From Tulasnella sp. 424 (Eukaryota > Basidiomycota > Agaricomycetes > Cantharellales > Tulasnellaceae), in contig WSUB01000121.1 of NCBI GenBank assembly GCA_019633425.1, positions 1 to 64,000 of the forward strand: 64,000 nt of DNA, read 5' to 3'. Shown piece after piece: positions 1 through 10,893 of the stretch; positions within the stretch are counted from its first letter, which is position 1; every line of letters begins with the position of its first letter. A model generated the notes under the pieces. The model did no database searches. It was not told where the DNA came from and was given only the letters and a program-made list of their open reading frames with translations. The position numbers were made by a program, and so were the translations under genes.

Positions 1-389
1 GCTTCTAATCCAACTCGGTATTCGTTTAAATCACTTGGGCGCTGTGGTCAGGACTGCCCGGAGGGCAATGCTTTTTCTTTGTACTTGTTTGTCTCTTGTA
101 ACTTTGCCTTTCTCTCAATTAAGCTTTATTCCATTGCCGACTGCCCTACACTACCTCTGATTGCACTTGGTTACAAACCCGATTCCGCTATCCTTGCCCT
201 CCTACCTCATTCTTCCATGGACAATGAACGTTCTGCAAGTTCGTCGCGTCATGTTAACTGCTCTATCGTTCTTCCTAACCTCTTTTTCGCAGAATGTCCG
301 AGAGTCTCTCGTCGGCCGTCTCCCCCTGGTACCTCGCTTCCATACCCACTCCTTCAGCATTCTGACTTTTCTCGTAGTTACCATTGAAG

Positions 390-3300
390 ATGTTTTCGAT
401 CCTGACTCGCCATCCAGTCTCCATCATTCCTCAGATTACATCTACACCTGCTCCGATAGCGCTTCGGCCTCGAACACCGCCGGTTTGTCCCTTTTCGTGT
501 CTAGTCCTCCAGCCTCCGTCTCATTGCAAGTTTTTATTTTATTTTCGGTTAGCTGCGGGCGCTTCGTCCACGCCTCACGAAGGCATGGCCGCTGGACACG
601 CTGCTGCGAATTCTTCGCCGCTTGGGCCACTGGGACGCACCGATGTTTGTGAGACTCTCTCGTCTTGTCCGGACGATGCCGTGCCGACCACAGAACCTTC
701 CGCTTCCGCGCCCGCATCCCCCATTCTTATTCCACCTTCCGTTTCGCTTGTGGCGACCAAATGCGATACTGAATCTGTAGCGTTTCATGAACTTCCGCTC
801 GCGACTTTGAATTTCAAGGCGCTCACTGTCGCTCTTCTCTCGCATTCCGTTCCTCTTAGCGGGAAAAAACGTAAGCTAGACATTTTGAGAGACTTGGCTT
901 TTGCCCACCGTTGCAATGACGAGTGCCGTGATAGCCGCTTCTTTATGCAGGCTTCTTTCTCGACACCGAAGGCTCCGCCCCCCCCGTCTGAAGTCCGCGA
1001 AAAGCTTTCCTCCGTTTTGAGCGACACGTTTAAGAATAAATTTCCTATGGTCGTCGGCAAGGAGAAAAGGAGAAAAATTGTTGAAAAGTGGATCGACAAT
1101 CACTCTAACGCCAACATGCGGCAGGTGATATGCGCTGTTTGCTCCGAGCGTGTCTTAGCTACGCAATCGTCCCCTTTAACGCTCAGCGATGCCCAACTCG
1201 ATTTGTTGCGTAATGATACCCTTCCACTCGCCCTCCGTCCAGATCCTACTGGGACCTTTGGCTCCGCAATCCTTGACCCTGCCGGTTTCGCGCCGACTGA
1301 AGCTGAGCCTCGTGCACTGATAGTCTGTAACTCCTGCAAAACCCACCTTAAGGCTATGAATCTCCCTCCTCTTTCGCTGGCTAACAACAACTATACCGGC
1401 TATGATAAGGTACCTCAGGATATTCGGGACCTTTTCCACTCGGCTACCGCCGTTGAGCTTTCTCTTATTGCGAGATACCGTGTCCGCTGCACTATTCATA
1501 AGTTTTCTTCGAAGACTGGAGGCTCTGATCACCTGTCACAGAAGTATATGCAAGGAAATACTATCACCTTCGCAAACGACCGCAACGGCTTACTTGATGT
1601 ACTTCCTCCTACGCGTGATGTCGTGGGCGAGACCATTTGCGTCATGTTCGTGGGTTCGGTCTTTCCGAGTCCCGAAGAGCTCAAGCGCTTCACGCCCATC
1701 CTGGCTCGTAGACAAGTGGTTCATAAATTGCTTACTTGGTTGAAGGCGAATAACCCTTACTACCAAGATATTGCGATTAGCATGTCAAACCTTAACGACC
1801 TCTTACCGGACGAATCGCCTTCGATCCCTCAAGGCATTAGCACGCGACTTGTGTCCTCTGCGATAAAGGAGACTGAATCGGCAACTTACGTCCCTGATAC
1901 ATCAGCGTCTGCTCAGTCGTCCTCGAAAGTAATGGAAGACAATTCGGATAACATTCCGATGTCTAGTCATGGTGTATTAGGCCAGAGTATTGAGGGTATG
2001 AGCATACGAGAAGTCAAACTCCTTGCTATACAACACTGGAAATCCGGAGGAGGAGCATACACTGTCCCGCATGGACAAAAGCCCATTAACGAATATGATA
2101 ACCCGGGCCTTTTTCCGTGCATGTTCCCACATCTTTTTCCATTCGGACTTGGTGGATTTGAGGACCGTCAACGTTCTGTTCCGGTGTCGATGGAAGCCCA
2201 TATAAAGCACCAACTCAACTGCAGTGACACGCGATTTGAAACCGATAACTGTTTCGGGTTTGTTGCCATGAACATTCTACAACGACGTTCAACTTCTCGT
2301 GCAAGCCGATTTAAAGTCTCGAAAAAGAATCTTGCCCGTGCTTCTTCCCTTCTTTCGAGCGTTGAGGCTTCAACATGTGCTACGATTCTCGAACGTGCGC
2401 GGGGAGGGGACAAGGTCTCTCCTGTGGACGACAAGGAACGACAGGTGTTTGAACTTTTAGATAAAGTCAATGTACTCTCTGGTGACGTCCCAGGCTCGTC
2501 GGCGTCTAAAGTTCGTTTGAGAAACTCCATTCGATCTTTAATGCATTGGAGCGGTATGCCGACCTTTTTCATTACAATTAACCCGGCTGATGTCTACAGT
2601 CCGCTCTTCTGTCATTTCGCCGGGGTGCCAACGGATCTAGATTCGCAAAGTCCAAACCTACCAAATGATTATGAAAGACGGCGTTTGTTGGCCCGAAATC
2701 CTGCAGCTGGGGCTCGGTTCTTTCATTCGATCATGCGTGCATTTTTCGATATCATTGTTGCTCAATCGGACACCGACGGAGGTCTTTTCGGTAATGTCAA
2801 AGCGTACTACGGCACTATCGAAGCGCAAGGTCGTGGATCGCTACACTGTCATCTTCTTCTCTGGGTGGCCGGCAACCCTGGTCCTGAACATCTTCGCGAG
2901 AAGCTGTCTTCCGACGAACGTTATAAAAATGAAGTATTTAAATACGTTGAGGATGCCGTTAAAAATGCGTTACCTGACGATACAAAGGAGGTGTCTATAG
3001 AACACGCGAGCGCACCTCCTCGACCGGATTCTGAGGTCCATCCTTGTTCCGTACGTTGTCCGGACCCCCGTAAACTCCAAGGCAAGGAATTCGATGATGA
3101 GTGGGGTCGCCAGCTTCTTCGGACTGTTTTAGACTGTAACTACCACATTCACACTGATACCTGTTGGAAATATTTGAAACCTGGCGATCCGAAGGACCAC
3201 GACCACTGTCGGATGCGAATGAATGGAGCGACGAGAGCAAAAACAATGTTGGACCCGGAGACTGGTTCCATACTCCTTCGTCGATTCCACCCATGGATTA

Positions 3301-6300
3301 ACAACTACAATGAACTCGTCATAATGTTGGTAAAGTCGAACATGGACATTAAATTTATTGGATCCGGTGCGGGTGCGAAAGCCTTGATATATTATGTTAC
3401 TGATTACATTACCAAAGCTAGTCTACCAACTTATGTGGGTTTTGCAGCGTTGCAACATGTTCTCGAGATCCACGAAAACCCTGAGTCTGGCTTACTTGCA
3501 GAACTCTCTGGCGATGGAGAGACTGAGAAGCGAGGCCGTACTGTTTTGGTAAAAGCAGCGAATGCGCTGCTAGCAAATCAAGAAATATCCGGTCAACAGG
3601 TGATGATGAATCTATTGCGCCTTGCAGATGGAGAAGGTGATCATTACAGGTCTCACACTTTTCGTGTTTTGTACTGGGCATCGGCAATGGGTTGGCTTCG
3701 AGCTGAGGAGAAACAAGAAGACGGTGATCGTATCGTCGGAGATAACGCTGACCAAGAGTCGGAAACTTCGACCACGATCTCAAGTGATTTTGAGTCTGAG
3801 CGAAATCCATTCGACGACGAAGATTTGCGCAAGGACAGCGATGTTTCACCACCGCTTGTAAACGATCCCATCGTTTGTTCCCAAAACACGTCGCTCGAAC
3901 ACGATGACGACAACGTTATTTTAGACTTGGAGGAGCCAGGAAGTGACTTGACGCCTCAAAGCCAGCTCCTCGATTATCGTTTGAGAGGTGCCGAGTTTCA
4001 AGATATGCCATTGTACTGGTTCGCTTCATGCACTGAAAGGCTGACTGTCAAGAGCGAGGAAAAGCGGCTCGCAAAAAGAAAACGTAACGAGGATAACTCT
4101 CACACAAATATCGGCCGCACGCCGACTCCTCGATCTTACTTTTTGCTTGGACACCCACAACGAGAGACGCATCTTCTACGTTTCCGAGATGCTCCGGTTG
4201 TACCCATTCTAATCGGTCCAAGCATTCCACGACGGGGTCACGACTCTATCTCGGAGGATTATGCCAAAACCATGCTCCTGCTTTTTAAGCCGTGGCGTAC
4301 TCTCCATGACCTTCGCCCTGAAAGTGTGACTTGGATTGAAGCATTCGAACAGTATTCATTCGACGACAACTCACTTAACGTAATGGCAAACATGAATCAC
4401 TTACATGAGTGTAAAGACGCTAGAGATCATCACATGGAACTTCGACAGAAGGGCTTGCTTGTCAACGACTTTATTTCCGGGGACATCGCTGATGCACGAC
4501 CGGCTCGCCTTGACGACGAAGGCAGTTTGCTGAACGTTGTGGAGGAGCTGGCTCCACACCTGGTTCAGGTGGAGAACGATGACGTCAGCAGCCGGAAAGA
4601 CAAGTTGGACGGATTCACATCTTTAAGAAACAAAGCAATGCAGGTCGAAGCGAAAATTCTGGTCGCTTCGTGCCAACAAGCTGGTTTCTTCTCGACCAAT
4701 GAAAATGCCTCGACCGTCCCCATGGATAATGCTACACCTTGGATTCCTTCACATAGTTCTACGTTCGCGTCCCAACAAGCAGAGCTCAAAGCCTTGCAGG
4801 CCGATCTGATTTCTTCGCGTTTCATGTCTCGCCAAGATGAGAGCATTCCTTCGGTCATACCAGATGCAAGCACTTCGCCGGATGGTCCACAGCCCAAAAT
4901 AGCATTTGCAGAGTCATTCCTGCCAGCCCCTCCTCAACTTGCCACGATCGATGATGTCGACATTTCCAGCATCTTGCCTAGTCCTGTATTATTAGCTGAG
5001 GTGATCGCAAAGGATTACGGGCTCAATAAAGAACAAACCCGAGCCCTGGTCATTGTTGCCCGAAGAATCGATGATCTGGAAGAGACGCAAATGATCATGT
5101 TTGTTGGGGGGGCAGGCGGAACGGGTAAAACTCGAGTAATCGATGCTGTCTCGACGCTTTTCGAGCGATTGCAGTGTTCTCATCGACTGAGAAAAGCTGC
5201 ACCGACGGGAGTTGCTGCTCGCCTGATTGGCGGTTCTACCATTCATTCCCTGCTGAGTTTGACCCGTGGACGCGTTAGTCAAGAGAAGCTTGAAAAAATG
5301 CAAGACATGTGGAAGTCAGCGACTCACCTTTGCCTCGACGAAGCTTCCATGTATGGTGCACGGTTGCTCTCGAAGATCAGTAGTAGGCTGGGAGTCCTTC
5401 GGAAATCTGATTTGCCGTTCGGTGGGCTAAACGTGATTTTTAGCGGCGACTTATGTCAATTGCCCCCAGTCGGCGATACCCTTCTTTGGAATCGGCAAGG
5501 TGGAAAACACTCGTCCGTGGAGGTGGCAGCCTCAGCGGCTCCGAAGCCCAAGGAGCAAGAATCGGCTCACGGCCGAGGCCTATGGATGCAAATCAATGAG
5601 GCTGTTTTCCTGAAAGAGAACTATCGAGCTCGGCGAGATCCGCGATATGTTGAACTCACAGAGCATATACAGCAAGGTCATGCAAGACAAGCTGATTACG
5701 ATGATTTGAAATCTAGAGTGGTGTCGAGACTGCTACCAACTGACATCGAACGCTTTGTTGACGCACCTCTTGTGACAGCTGACAAAACCTTGAGAGATGC
5801 GTGGAACGAAAAGGCTGTGAAGTCCTTTGCATCCAAAACCGGCGGAGTAGTTCATGATTACTGCGCGATCGACAGCATTCAAGGTGAAAATGTAACTGGC
5901 AACTTAAGGAGCGAACTTTTGGATCTCACAGCTTCAACGCTACGATGTGATGTTCTTGGTCGCCTTCCCCTTGTGAAAGGAATGAGAGTTATGGTATTGG
6001 AGAACATACTCACTGAGATGGGTGTCGTCAACGGCTCGGATGGTATTTTGGAGGACGTCGTTTATGAAGAAGTGGACGGTCTTCGGGTGGTTAAAGCCGC
6101 ATATGTCAAGGTCCCTGGCTCGGGACTTCGGATGGCCGGATTGGACCCTGATGTAGTACCGATAATGCCGAAGTCGACGTCGATCACCCTCTCATCCGGT
6201 AAACGCAAGAGCGTAACATTTTCGCGTAGTCAAATTCCGCTGCTGCCTGCCTATGCCATGACGGATTACAAGAGCCAAGGACAAAGTCTGGAACTCGTTA

Positions 6301-6500
6301 TTATTGACCTTGCGAGTGCGCACCGTCAACTCGCTTCCGCATATGTCATGGTTTCGAGGGCCACGTGCCTCGATAATGTGTTGGTGCTACGGGATTTTGA
6401 CTTCGAACGTATCAATCGTCGCATGCATTACAGTACGTTTCAAGAACTCAAGCGTCTCCAAAAAGTCGCCGAGGAAACCTCTGCGCGCTATGCGTTATAG
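390..6500 (+). CDS. Helitron rolling-circle transposase (Rep-helicase), intact
   Basis: One uninterrupted frame of about 2,036 codons encodes the RepHel protein of a Helitron, which nicks and unwinds DNA for rolling-circle transposition. Two Cys pairs (CAVC near 1.13 kb, CNSC near 1.33 kb) look like the DUF6570-type zinc region common in fungal Helitrons. The HUH nuclease motif HCHLLLW lies at 2844-2864, and the tyrosine motif YYVTDY at 3390-3407 carries the two tyrosines three residues apart. The C-terminal third is a PIF1-like SF1 helicase with Walker A GGAGGTGKT near 5.11 kb, LCLDEAS (Walker B) near 5.33 kb, GDLCQLPPV near 5.45 kb and a C-terminal VSRAT motif near 6.35 kb. The first ATG in frame is 390; ATG 585 is an alternative. 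No frameshift or stop was seen, so the element may be recent. Element ends were not securely found. Confidence 0.93.
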   Translation: MFSILTRHPVSIIPQITSTPAPIALRPRTPPVCPFSCLVLQPPSHCKFLFYFRLAAGASSTPHEGMAAGHAAANSSPLGPLGRTDVCETLSSCPDDAVPTTEPSASAPASPILIPPSVSLVATKCDTESVAFHELPLATLNFKALTVALLSHSVPLSGKKRKLDILRDLAFAHRCNDECRDSRFFMQASFSTPKAPPPPSEVREKLSSVLSDTFKNKFPMVVGKEKRRKIVEKWIDNHSNANMRQVICAVCSERVLATQSSPLTLSDAQLDLLRNDTLPLALRPDPTGTFGSAILDPAGFAPTEAEPRALIVCNSCKTHLKAMNLPPLSLANNNYTGYDKVPQDIRDLFHSATAVELSLIARYRVRCTIHKFSSKTGGSDHLSQKYMQGNTITFANDRNGLLDVLPPTRDVVGETICVMFVGSVFPSPEELKRFTPILARRQVVHKLLTWLKANNPYYQDIAISMSNLNDLLPDESPSIPQGISTRLVSSAIKETESATYVPDTSASAQSSSKVMEDNSDNIPMSSHGVLGQSIEGMSIREVKLLAIQHWKSGGGAYTVPHGQKPINEYDNPGLFPCMFPHLFPFGLGGFEDRQRSVPVSMEAHIKHQLNCSDTRFETDNCFGFVAMNILQRRSTSRASRFKVSKKNLARASSLLSSVEASTCATILERARGGDKVSPVDDKERQVFELLDKVNVLSGDVPGSSASKVRLRNSIRSLMHWSGMPTFFITINPADVYSPLFCHFAGVPTDLDSQSPNLPNDYERRRLLARNPAAGARFFHSIMRAFFDIIVAQSDTDGGLFGNVKAYYGTIEAQGRGSLHCHLLLWVAGNPGPEHLREKLSSDERYKNEVFKYVEDAVKNALPDDTKEVSIEHASAPPRPDSEVHPCSVRCPDPRKLQGKEFDDEWGRQLLRTVLDCNYHIHTDTCWKYLKPGDPKDHDHCRMRMNGATRAKTMLDPETGSILLRRFHPWINNYNELVIMLVKSNMDIKFIGSGAGAKALIYYVTDYITKASLPTYVGFAALQHVLEIHENPESGLLAELSGDGETEKRGRTVLVKAANALLANQEISGQQVMMNLLRLADGEGDHYRSHTFRVLYWASAMGWLRAEEKQEDGDRIVGDNADQESETSTTISSDFESERNPFDDEDLRKDSDVSPPLVNDPIVCSQNTSLEHDDDNVILDLEEPGSDLTPQSQLLDYRLRGAEFQDMPLYWFASCTERLTVKSEEKRLAKRKRNEDNSHTNIGRTPTPRSYFLLGHPQRETHLLRFRDAPVVPILIGPSIPRRGHDSISEDYAKTMLLLFKPWRTLHDLRPESVTWIEAFEQYSFDDNSLNVMANMNHLHECKDARDHHMELRQKGLLVNDFISGDIADARPARLDDEGSLLNVVEELAPHLVQVENDDVSSRKDKLDGFTSLRNKAMQVEAKILVASCQQAGFFSTNENASTVPMDNATPWIPSHSSTFASQQAELKALQADLISSRFMSRQDESIPSVIPDASTSPDGPQPKIAFAESFLPAPPQLATIDDVDISSILPSPVLLAEVIAKDYGLNKEQTRALVIVARRIDDLEETQMIMFVGGAGGTGKTRVIDAVSTLFERLQCSHRLRKAAPTGVAARLIGGSTIHSLLSLTRGRVSQEKLEKMQDMWKSATHLCLDEASMYGARLLSKISSRLGVLRKSDLPFGGLNVIFSGDLCQLPPVGDTLLWNRQGGKHSSVEVAASAAPKPKEQESAHGRGLWMQINEAVFLKENYRARRDPRYVELTEHIQQGHARQADYDDLKSRVVSRLLPTDIERFVDAPLVTADKTLRDAWNEKAVKSFASKTGGVVHDYCAIDSIQGENVTGNLRSELLDLTASTLRCDVLGRLPLVKGMRVMVLENILTEMGVVNGSDGILEDVVYEEVDGLRVVKAAYVKVPGSGLRMAGLDPDVVPIMPKSTSITLSSGKRKSVTFSRSQIPLLPAYAMTDYKSQGQSLELVIIDLASAHRQLASAYVMVSRATCLDNVLVLRDFDFERINRRMHYSTFQELKRLQKVAEETSARYAL

Positions 6501-6611
6501 AAACATTGTCAAGTCGGCTTCGGCCGTGCTAGACGTTTTCCAAGGTGTCTGATTGAATCCTTTGACGATCACAACCTTCTCCATTGCCAACTTGTCTCCG
6601 GGTCCGCTTTG

Positions 6612-6657
6612 TTTTCTCTTCCGATACTGTGTTATTTTCTCTTCCGATAATGTGTTA
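6612..6657. repeat. Two head-to-tail copies of a 23-bp unit
   Basis: A 23-bp unit (TTTTCTCTTCCGATA followed by M-TGTGTTA) occurs twice in a row with one mismatch, about 110 bp after the Helitron stop codon. It may be a minisatellite in the Helitron 3' flank or subterminal region. Confidence 0.6.
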
Positions 6658-7074
6658 TTTTCACGTGACCTGGCAATCTGCTGTTGACTTTTAACTTTGT
6701 GGAGTGTCTCACCCTACTATTGCGATCGCTCTCGTATCGCAACTCTTTCGCGCTGAAGCTTCTGGCTGAGATTTGTTTACGTTCTCCGTATTTTGCGAAG
6801 TATGGATTGCGCGTGCTGCTCATCCCCACCCCCTTTGCCCTGTCGCACTTGACGTTTAAAAGCGTTGCAAAGGAAGGCGGTAATAGCACTGAGCTCCCTC
6901 GCTATCGACTGCTGCTCTTCACTCCCCTTATACTGTCTTCCTTCCCCCTCCCCCTCTCCTAATTATCTTAACCATCTGCTCTTCACTCCCCTTACACTGT
7001 CTTCCCTCCTCTCTTATACCCCTTCTCCCTGATACTCCTCCTCCCCCTATCCTCTATTCTCTCAGCATTGCTTG
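6658..7074. promoter_or_regulatory. Pyrimidine-rich leader upstream of the 7.1-kb gene
   Basis: No gene was seen. The plus strand from about 6.9 kb to 7.07 kb is a long C/T tract, typical of fungal core promoters and 5' leaders. It holds a direct repeat of TGCTCTTCACTCCCCTTA at about 6,912 and 6,977. It runs into the start codon at 7075. Confidence 0.4.
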
Positions 7075-8325
7075 ATGTCATTCTCGCTCATGTCTCCCGT
7101 CCTGTGGATTGGCGCTGTCCTGGTAAGTAACCTCAACCGGCTTACCGTCCATAGGTATCTCCGCTGACAAGTCGTTTTATAACAGGTTAGCGCCATTCAG
7201 CACCTCTTCGGTCTCACTCGCCACCAGACAGCCTCCGCCACTCTCGATGTTGTAACTTCGGGTCACTCCGTCTACGGTGCTCCAAATGAAACGACGGAAG
7301 AAAAACCAAGCGATCCTACCGCATGGGCCGATCTCGACCTTCGGATCCTTTCCAACCTAACATCTACAATGGGAGTCCGAAGGCTCGAAGTTCAACTGCA
7401 TCTCGAAGATCGCCTCGGCACCATGCTCTCTAGGTGGTTCACCAAACCACTCGCTTTCCGTGAGATGCTGCAAGTCACGCAATCGGCCATATCTGGATCC
7501 GCCGCCCTCCAATTTGCAGTTCCGTCGAGCTCCTGGACCTGCAAGGACTTGGACGTTTATACGCCAAAAGGGGAACCATGCAACGAGATGATCAAACATT
7601 TGGTGGAAGTTCAAGGCTACGTCATTGAAGGCCTCTTTCCCTCTTCCAAGGCCGACAAGCTATATGCCAACGCCAAGGTCATCTCAACTCACAACCCGGT
7701 CGAACCACGCCACCTCGATTGCGTTGTTGCAGGTCCTTCTACCTCGACCCACGACGCGAAACCACCTCCGATCGCGGTTCAGAAACCCCCATCTGGAGAC
7801 TACCAACGCCCGAAAAAGAAGGAGTACTACTACGGCGGAATTCGCTTTATCCACAGGATCTACGTCCTACAGAAGACCTTCCCTGCTGACGACGGCACGG
7901 CTATTACGCGCCGCATCGACGTCATTTGCTCCGACTCCGCCGCATCACTTCGTCCCATCACCGACTTCCACAGCACGTGCGTTATGAATGTCATCACCGG
8001 AGCTGGCGTACTCGTCGCATACCCAAACCAGACTTTCAACGGTACCAACATCCGACGTATTCATTCGCTAGGCGGACGACAAGATCATGTCGACAAGTAC
8101 ACTGCTCGCGGGTTTTGCGCGATTGATTCCGTCGGCACAAGCCCATGTTCACCTTCATCGTGCCCGCAACTGCGTCGAACCTTCAGCGATGCGGGGTGCT
8201 TTGCTATGCCGTTCAGGGGCTCCAAACACCCTCTTGACTGCGCTCGGGACGTCTCATGGGGACTGCACAGTGCATACCTCTCAATTTGCCCAACCGAGAC
8301 CTGTTCCTACCGTCCTGTAGTGTAA
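7075..8325 (+). CDS. Nucleotidyltransferase-like fungal protein
   Basis: Two exons (7075-7122 and 7186-8325) joined by a GTAAGT...CAG intron in phase 0 give 395 residues. The ATG exon begins MSFSLMSPVLW. The centre has GSAALQF followed by DLDVYTP, a G-S...D-x-D arrangement that resembles nucleotidyltransferase-fold active sites. Downstream lie GGIRFIHRIY, RRIDVIC and DFHSTCVMN. I recall the same order of motifs from an expanded family of uncharacterised basidiomycete proteins, but I cannot confirm an enzyme activity. No signal peptide or membrane segment was seen after the hydrophobic first exon. The fold is inferred; the coding status is well supported by the open frame and clean intron. Confidence 0.75.
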
Positions 8326-9207
8326 CTATAAACACCGAGTCTACTCCTTGTAAAGATCTATTACCCCCCTTTCTGTCCTTTGCTTATCTTTTCCTTTCGT
8401 TTACGTTCGATGGTTTCTGTTAATCCAACAGTTCCGTGTACGATGTACTCTGTTATACCCCTTCCTTTTTCCTTCCTTTTTCCCCCTCCAATTTCTTTCA
8501 ATTCTCTATTTTGTGTAAATCTCCTCCGTAGCACCATCTTTATACCGTTTGTGTTGTTCTCGTCATAAGCTGCTTTTATCGAGCCCGACCGGTTCTTGCG
8601 TGTGTCTGCGATGGCATGGGAGTTCGTGCTTGTTGCGAATGTATGGCAAGCGGGCGCGCTCGGATTTTTGGCTGAAAGGAGTATGCCGACGCATTTCAAA
8701 GTTTATTTCGGTTGAAGAACCCGCGAATTCCATGATTAGACCAGAGAGAGGCATTAGCTTTTGTTCACCCGTCCGTCGTCTTCGTTAGCTACAAGTCAAG
8801 GCTGAACGATTGTGTGGCCATCCGACATGTCCTAGACGTGATGTAATACCTCATGGATGCTGACGCGTTCGATATGAGAGAGATATAGAGAGTTTGCCTG
8901 ACCGTCCGTCTTCGCTTGATGTCGGGCCAAGGCTTCCAAAGCCAACCACGATCGGAACTTCTTTACACCAATCAAAAGAATGCTCCCGATGTGGATCCAC
9001 GGGGGCGTTCAACGGCAAAGGGACTAGTCGCAGAGGTTAGCTTTACAGGGGAAGGCAAAGCCTATACGACGTTTTACATAAGGTCGAAGGAAAGCGAAAA
9101 GGACCAACTCCTCAACGAAAGCTCCCCCCAACGACTTAAACCCTGCATCTCCATCCCACCCGTTCTCAGCTCAGAAGTTGTTCTTCGTACCCCAGTTCAC
9201 CACGATA
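8326..9207. other. Intergenic region, no gene recognised
   Basis: The stretch carries a C/T-rich segment at 8.36-8.57 kb and short open frames without recognisable motifs or convincing splice structure. It probably contains the 3' end of the upstream gene and the promoter of the gene at 9208. Confidence 0.4.
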
Positions 9208-10414
9208 ATGGCCTTCCTCACTCGTATGTCTCCTCTTCTGATGTCTCGGCCAGAGCAGTGAGATTAACACACGATTTGACTAGGCCTCGACGGAAGTCTC
9301 GTTCTGCAGCAATGGGCCGGCATAGTAGGCGACGTGACAAGTATTGCAGGAGAGCCGGCCAACCAAGCGAGAAAAGTGCCCACACAGTTCAAGGATATCA
9401 CCAACACACTCGAAGTCAAACGGTTTCCCAAGAACCACATCCTCGACAACACCCGTCCTTACTACATAATCTTCAAACAACCTCAAGCGTCAACGCCCAC
9501 CGCTCCCGAGATGTACACCTTCAAGATCCACGGATTCGTTGTTGAGTTCGAGGTTGGACCCTTAGGCAATTGGAACGGGTAAGACACTAAATCGCTTCGT
9601 TCGCGTCGTCGGATGTCTGAAACGGCCAACCCGTCAGGGACGCGAAACAATGCCCTCGCGCTATCCAGCGTCTCACTCTCTAGTCGAGAGGAGGAGCGGA
9701 ACAGGTTTGGTCGTCCACGCTCGTCGGTTTGAACTCTATTCGTCGAGCGGTGTCAGCACATCTCGCGTGCCTCAATCCAACCCCTCGTGACCGCACGTTC
9801 AGGCCTCCGTCGCTTCCTGACGACGCGAATACCCGCCTTTACTTCCAACGCAGAGTTTTCACAAAGGTCAGACCTCCTTCAAGTTTTTTTTTTCGAAAGG
9901 AACTTCGCTGATGGTCGACAACTCAATATCAGGTCCGCGGTGGCGAAACGATCCCGAATGCTCAAGACTTGGAGTTTTCCGATCCAGCTTATGGCGACGT
10001 CCGCCCGCAGTGGAAGATTCATCCTGCCGACCATGCGGACGCTCTTCACATTTTTACGCGCAAGGACGGCGGACAACTGGAGCGCAGCTCCTTCGCTAGC
10101 CTCCAGGAAGGCGATTTCGTCGAGGTAACGACCACCCTTGAGATAGCGCTTCAGCGCGACCAAAAACAATACAAAATCCACCTTCGCCCACAACGGCTTG
10201 TCCTCCTCAAAAATGCGGAGGTCCCTGACTCCGAGTCCGAGGTGCGTGAACGTTGTGACCGAACGTACTTTTCCGGCTGATGAAGGTGTTTGATCAGGAC
10301 GAGGCAAGCAACGAGGAAGCCTTTGTCGCACCTGTCTTGCCGGGTGCCCAGCAAATTACTAAGGGAACGGATGGAGCGAGCGCCATGGAAGGGGTCACTG
10401 GGGCTGCCTCCTAA
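9208..10414 (+). CDS. Unrecognised beta-rich protein, paralogue of the next gene
   Basis: A five-exon model (9208-9223, 9284-9578, 9803-9866, 9933-10241, 10298-10414) keeps one frame through every junction and gives 266 residues. It starts MAFLTRLDGSLVLQQWAG. The third exon ends NTRLYFQRRVFTK, and exon 4 contains SLQEGDFVEVTTTLEIAL. Both match the neighbour at 10894 in position and splice phase (NIRLSFYVSQYETVGAK and NLKIGDVVLAEAF). The alternating hydrophobic pattern of the C-terminal half would suit a small beta-barrel such as an OB fold, which is inference only. The second intron (224 bp) is long for this window and may hide a small exon. No function is proposed. Confidence 0.68.
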
Positions 10415-10893
10415 GTCTTACTGAGTCGAAATGTAGTTTGAGCGATTCTGTACTTTTCTTCTGAACAATGACGCTGTTCGTCCCGAGCCACCGTACCGCG
10501 TGAACAAGATCGACAGATATCGATTGAAAACGAGAGACAACGCGAGTCAGCGCAGAGGAGTGACCTGTAGACTTGTTTGCTCTTCCGAACAAAGGGAAAG
10601 GACGTTTGGACGGGTTCTCTGTCGATCCACGAACACGCCGTTTTTCCCCGCGGATCATCACTCTGGCCCATGCTTTGACCCTTTCGTCATACAAGCGCAC
10701 TCACAGTCGTCAGCGAGAACGCTGAGCAAAAAGGTCAAAGTTCACCACAGGACACAGCGCACTTCGGTTATAAATATTCGAATCAAGCATGTACCGGAAC
10801 ACCCCAACACCGCTAAACTTCACAAATTTCCCCCTTCCCCTACCCTCGAATCACCTCAGCCAATCCAACCTGTAATCAAACACCAGTTCTCTA

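Noticed and set aside
161..652. 163-codon plus frame overlapping the start of the Helitron gene
   Set aside because: No motif, Ser/Phe-rich, overlaps the RepHel frame. Treated as a shadow.
8916..9545. 209-codon plus frame before and over the first unnamed gene
   Set aside because: It overlaps the better-supported spliced model in another frame and contains an intron of that model. No recognisable domain.
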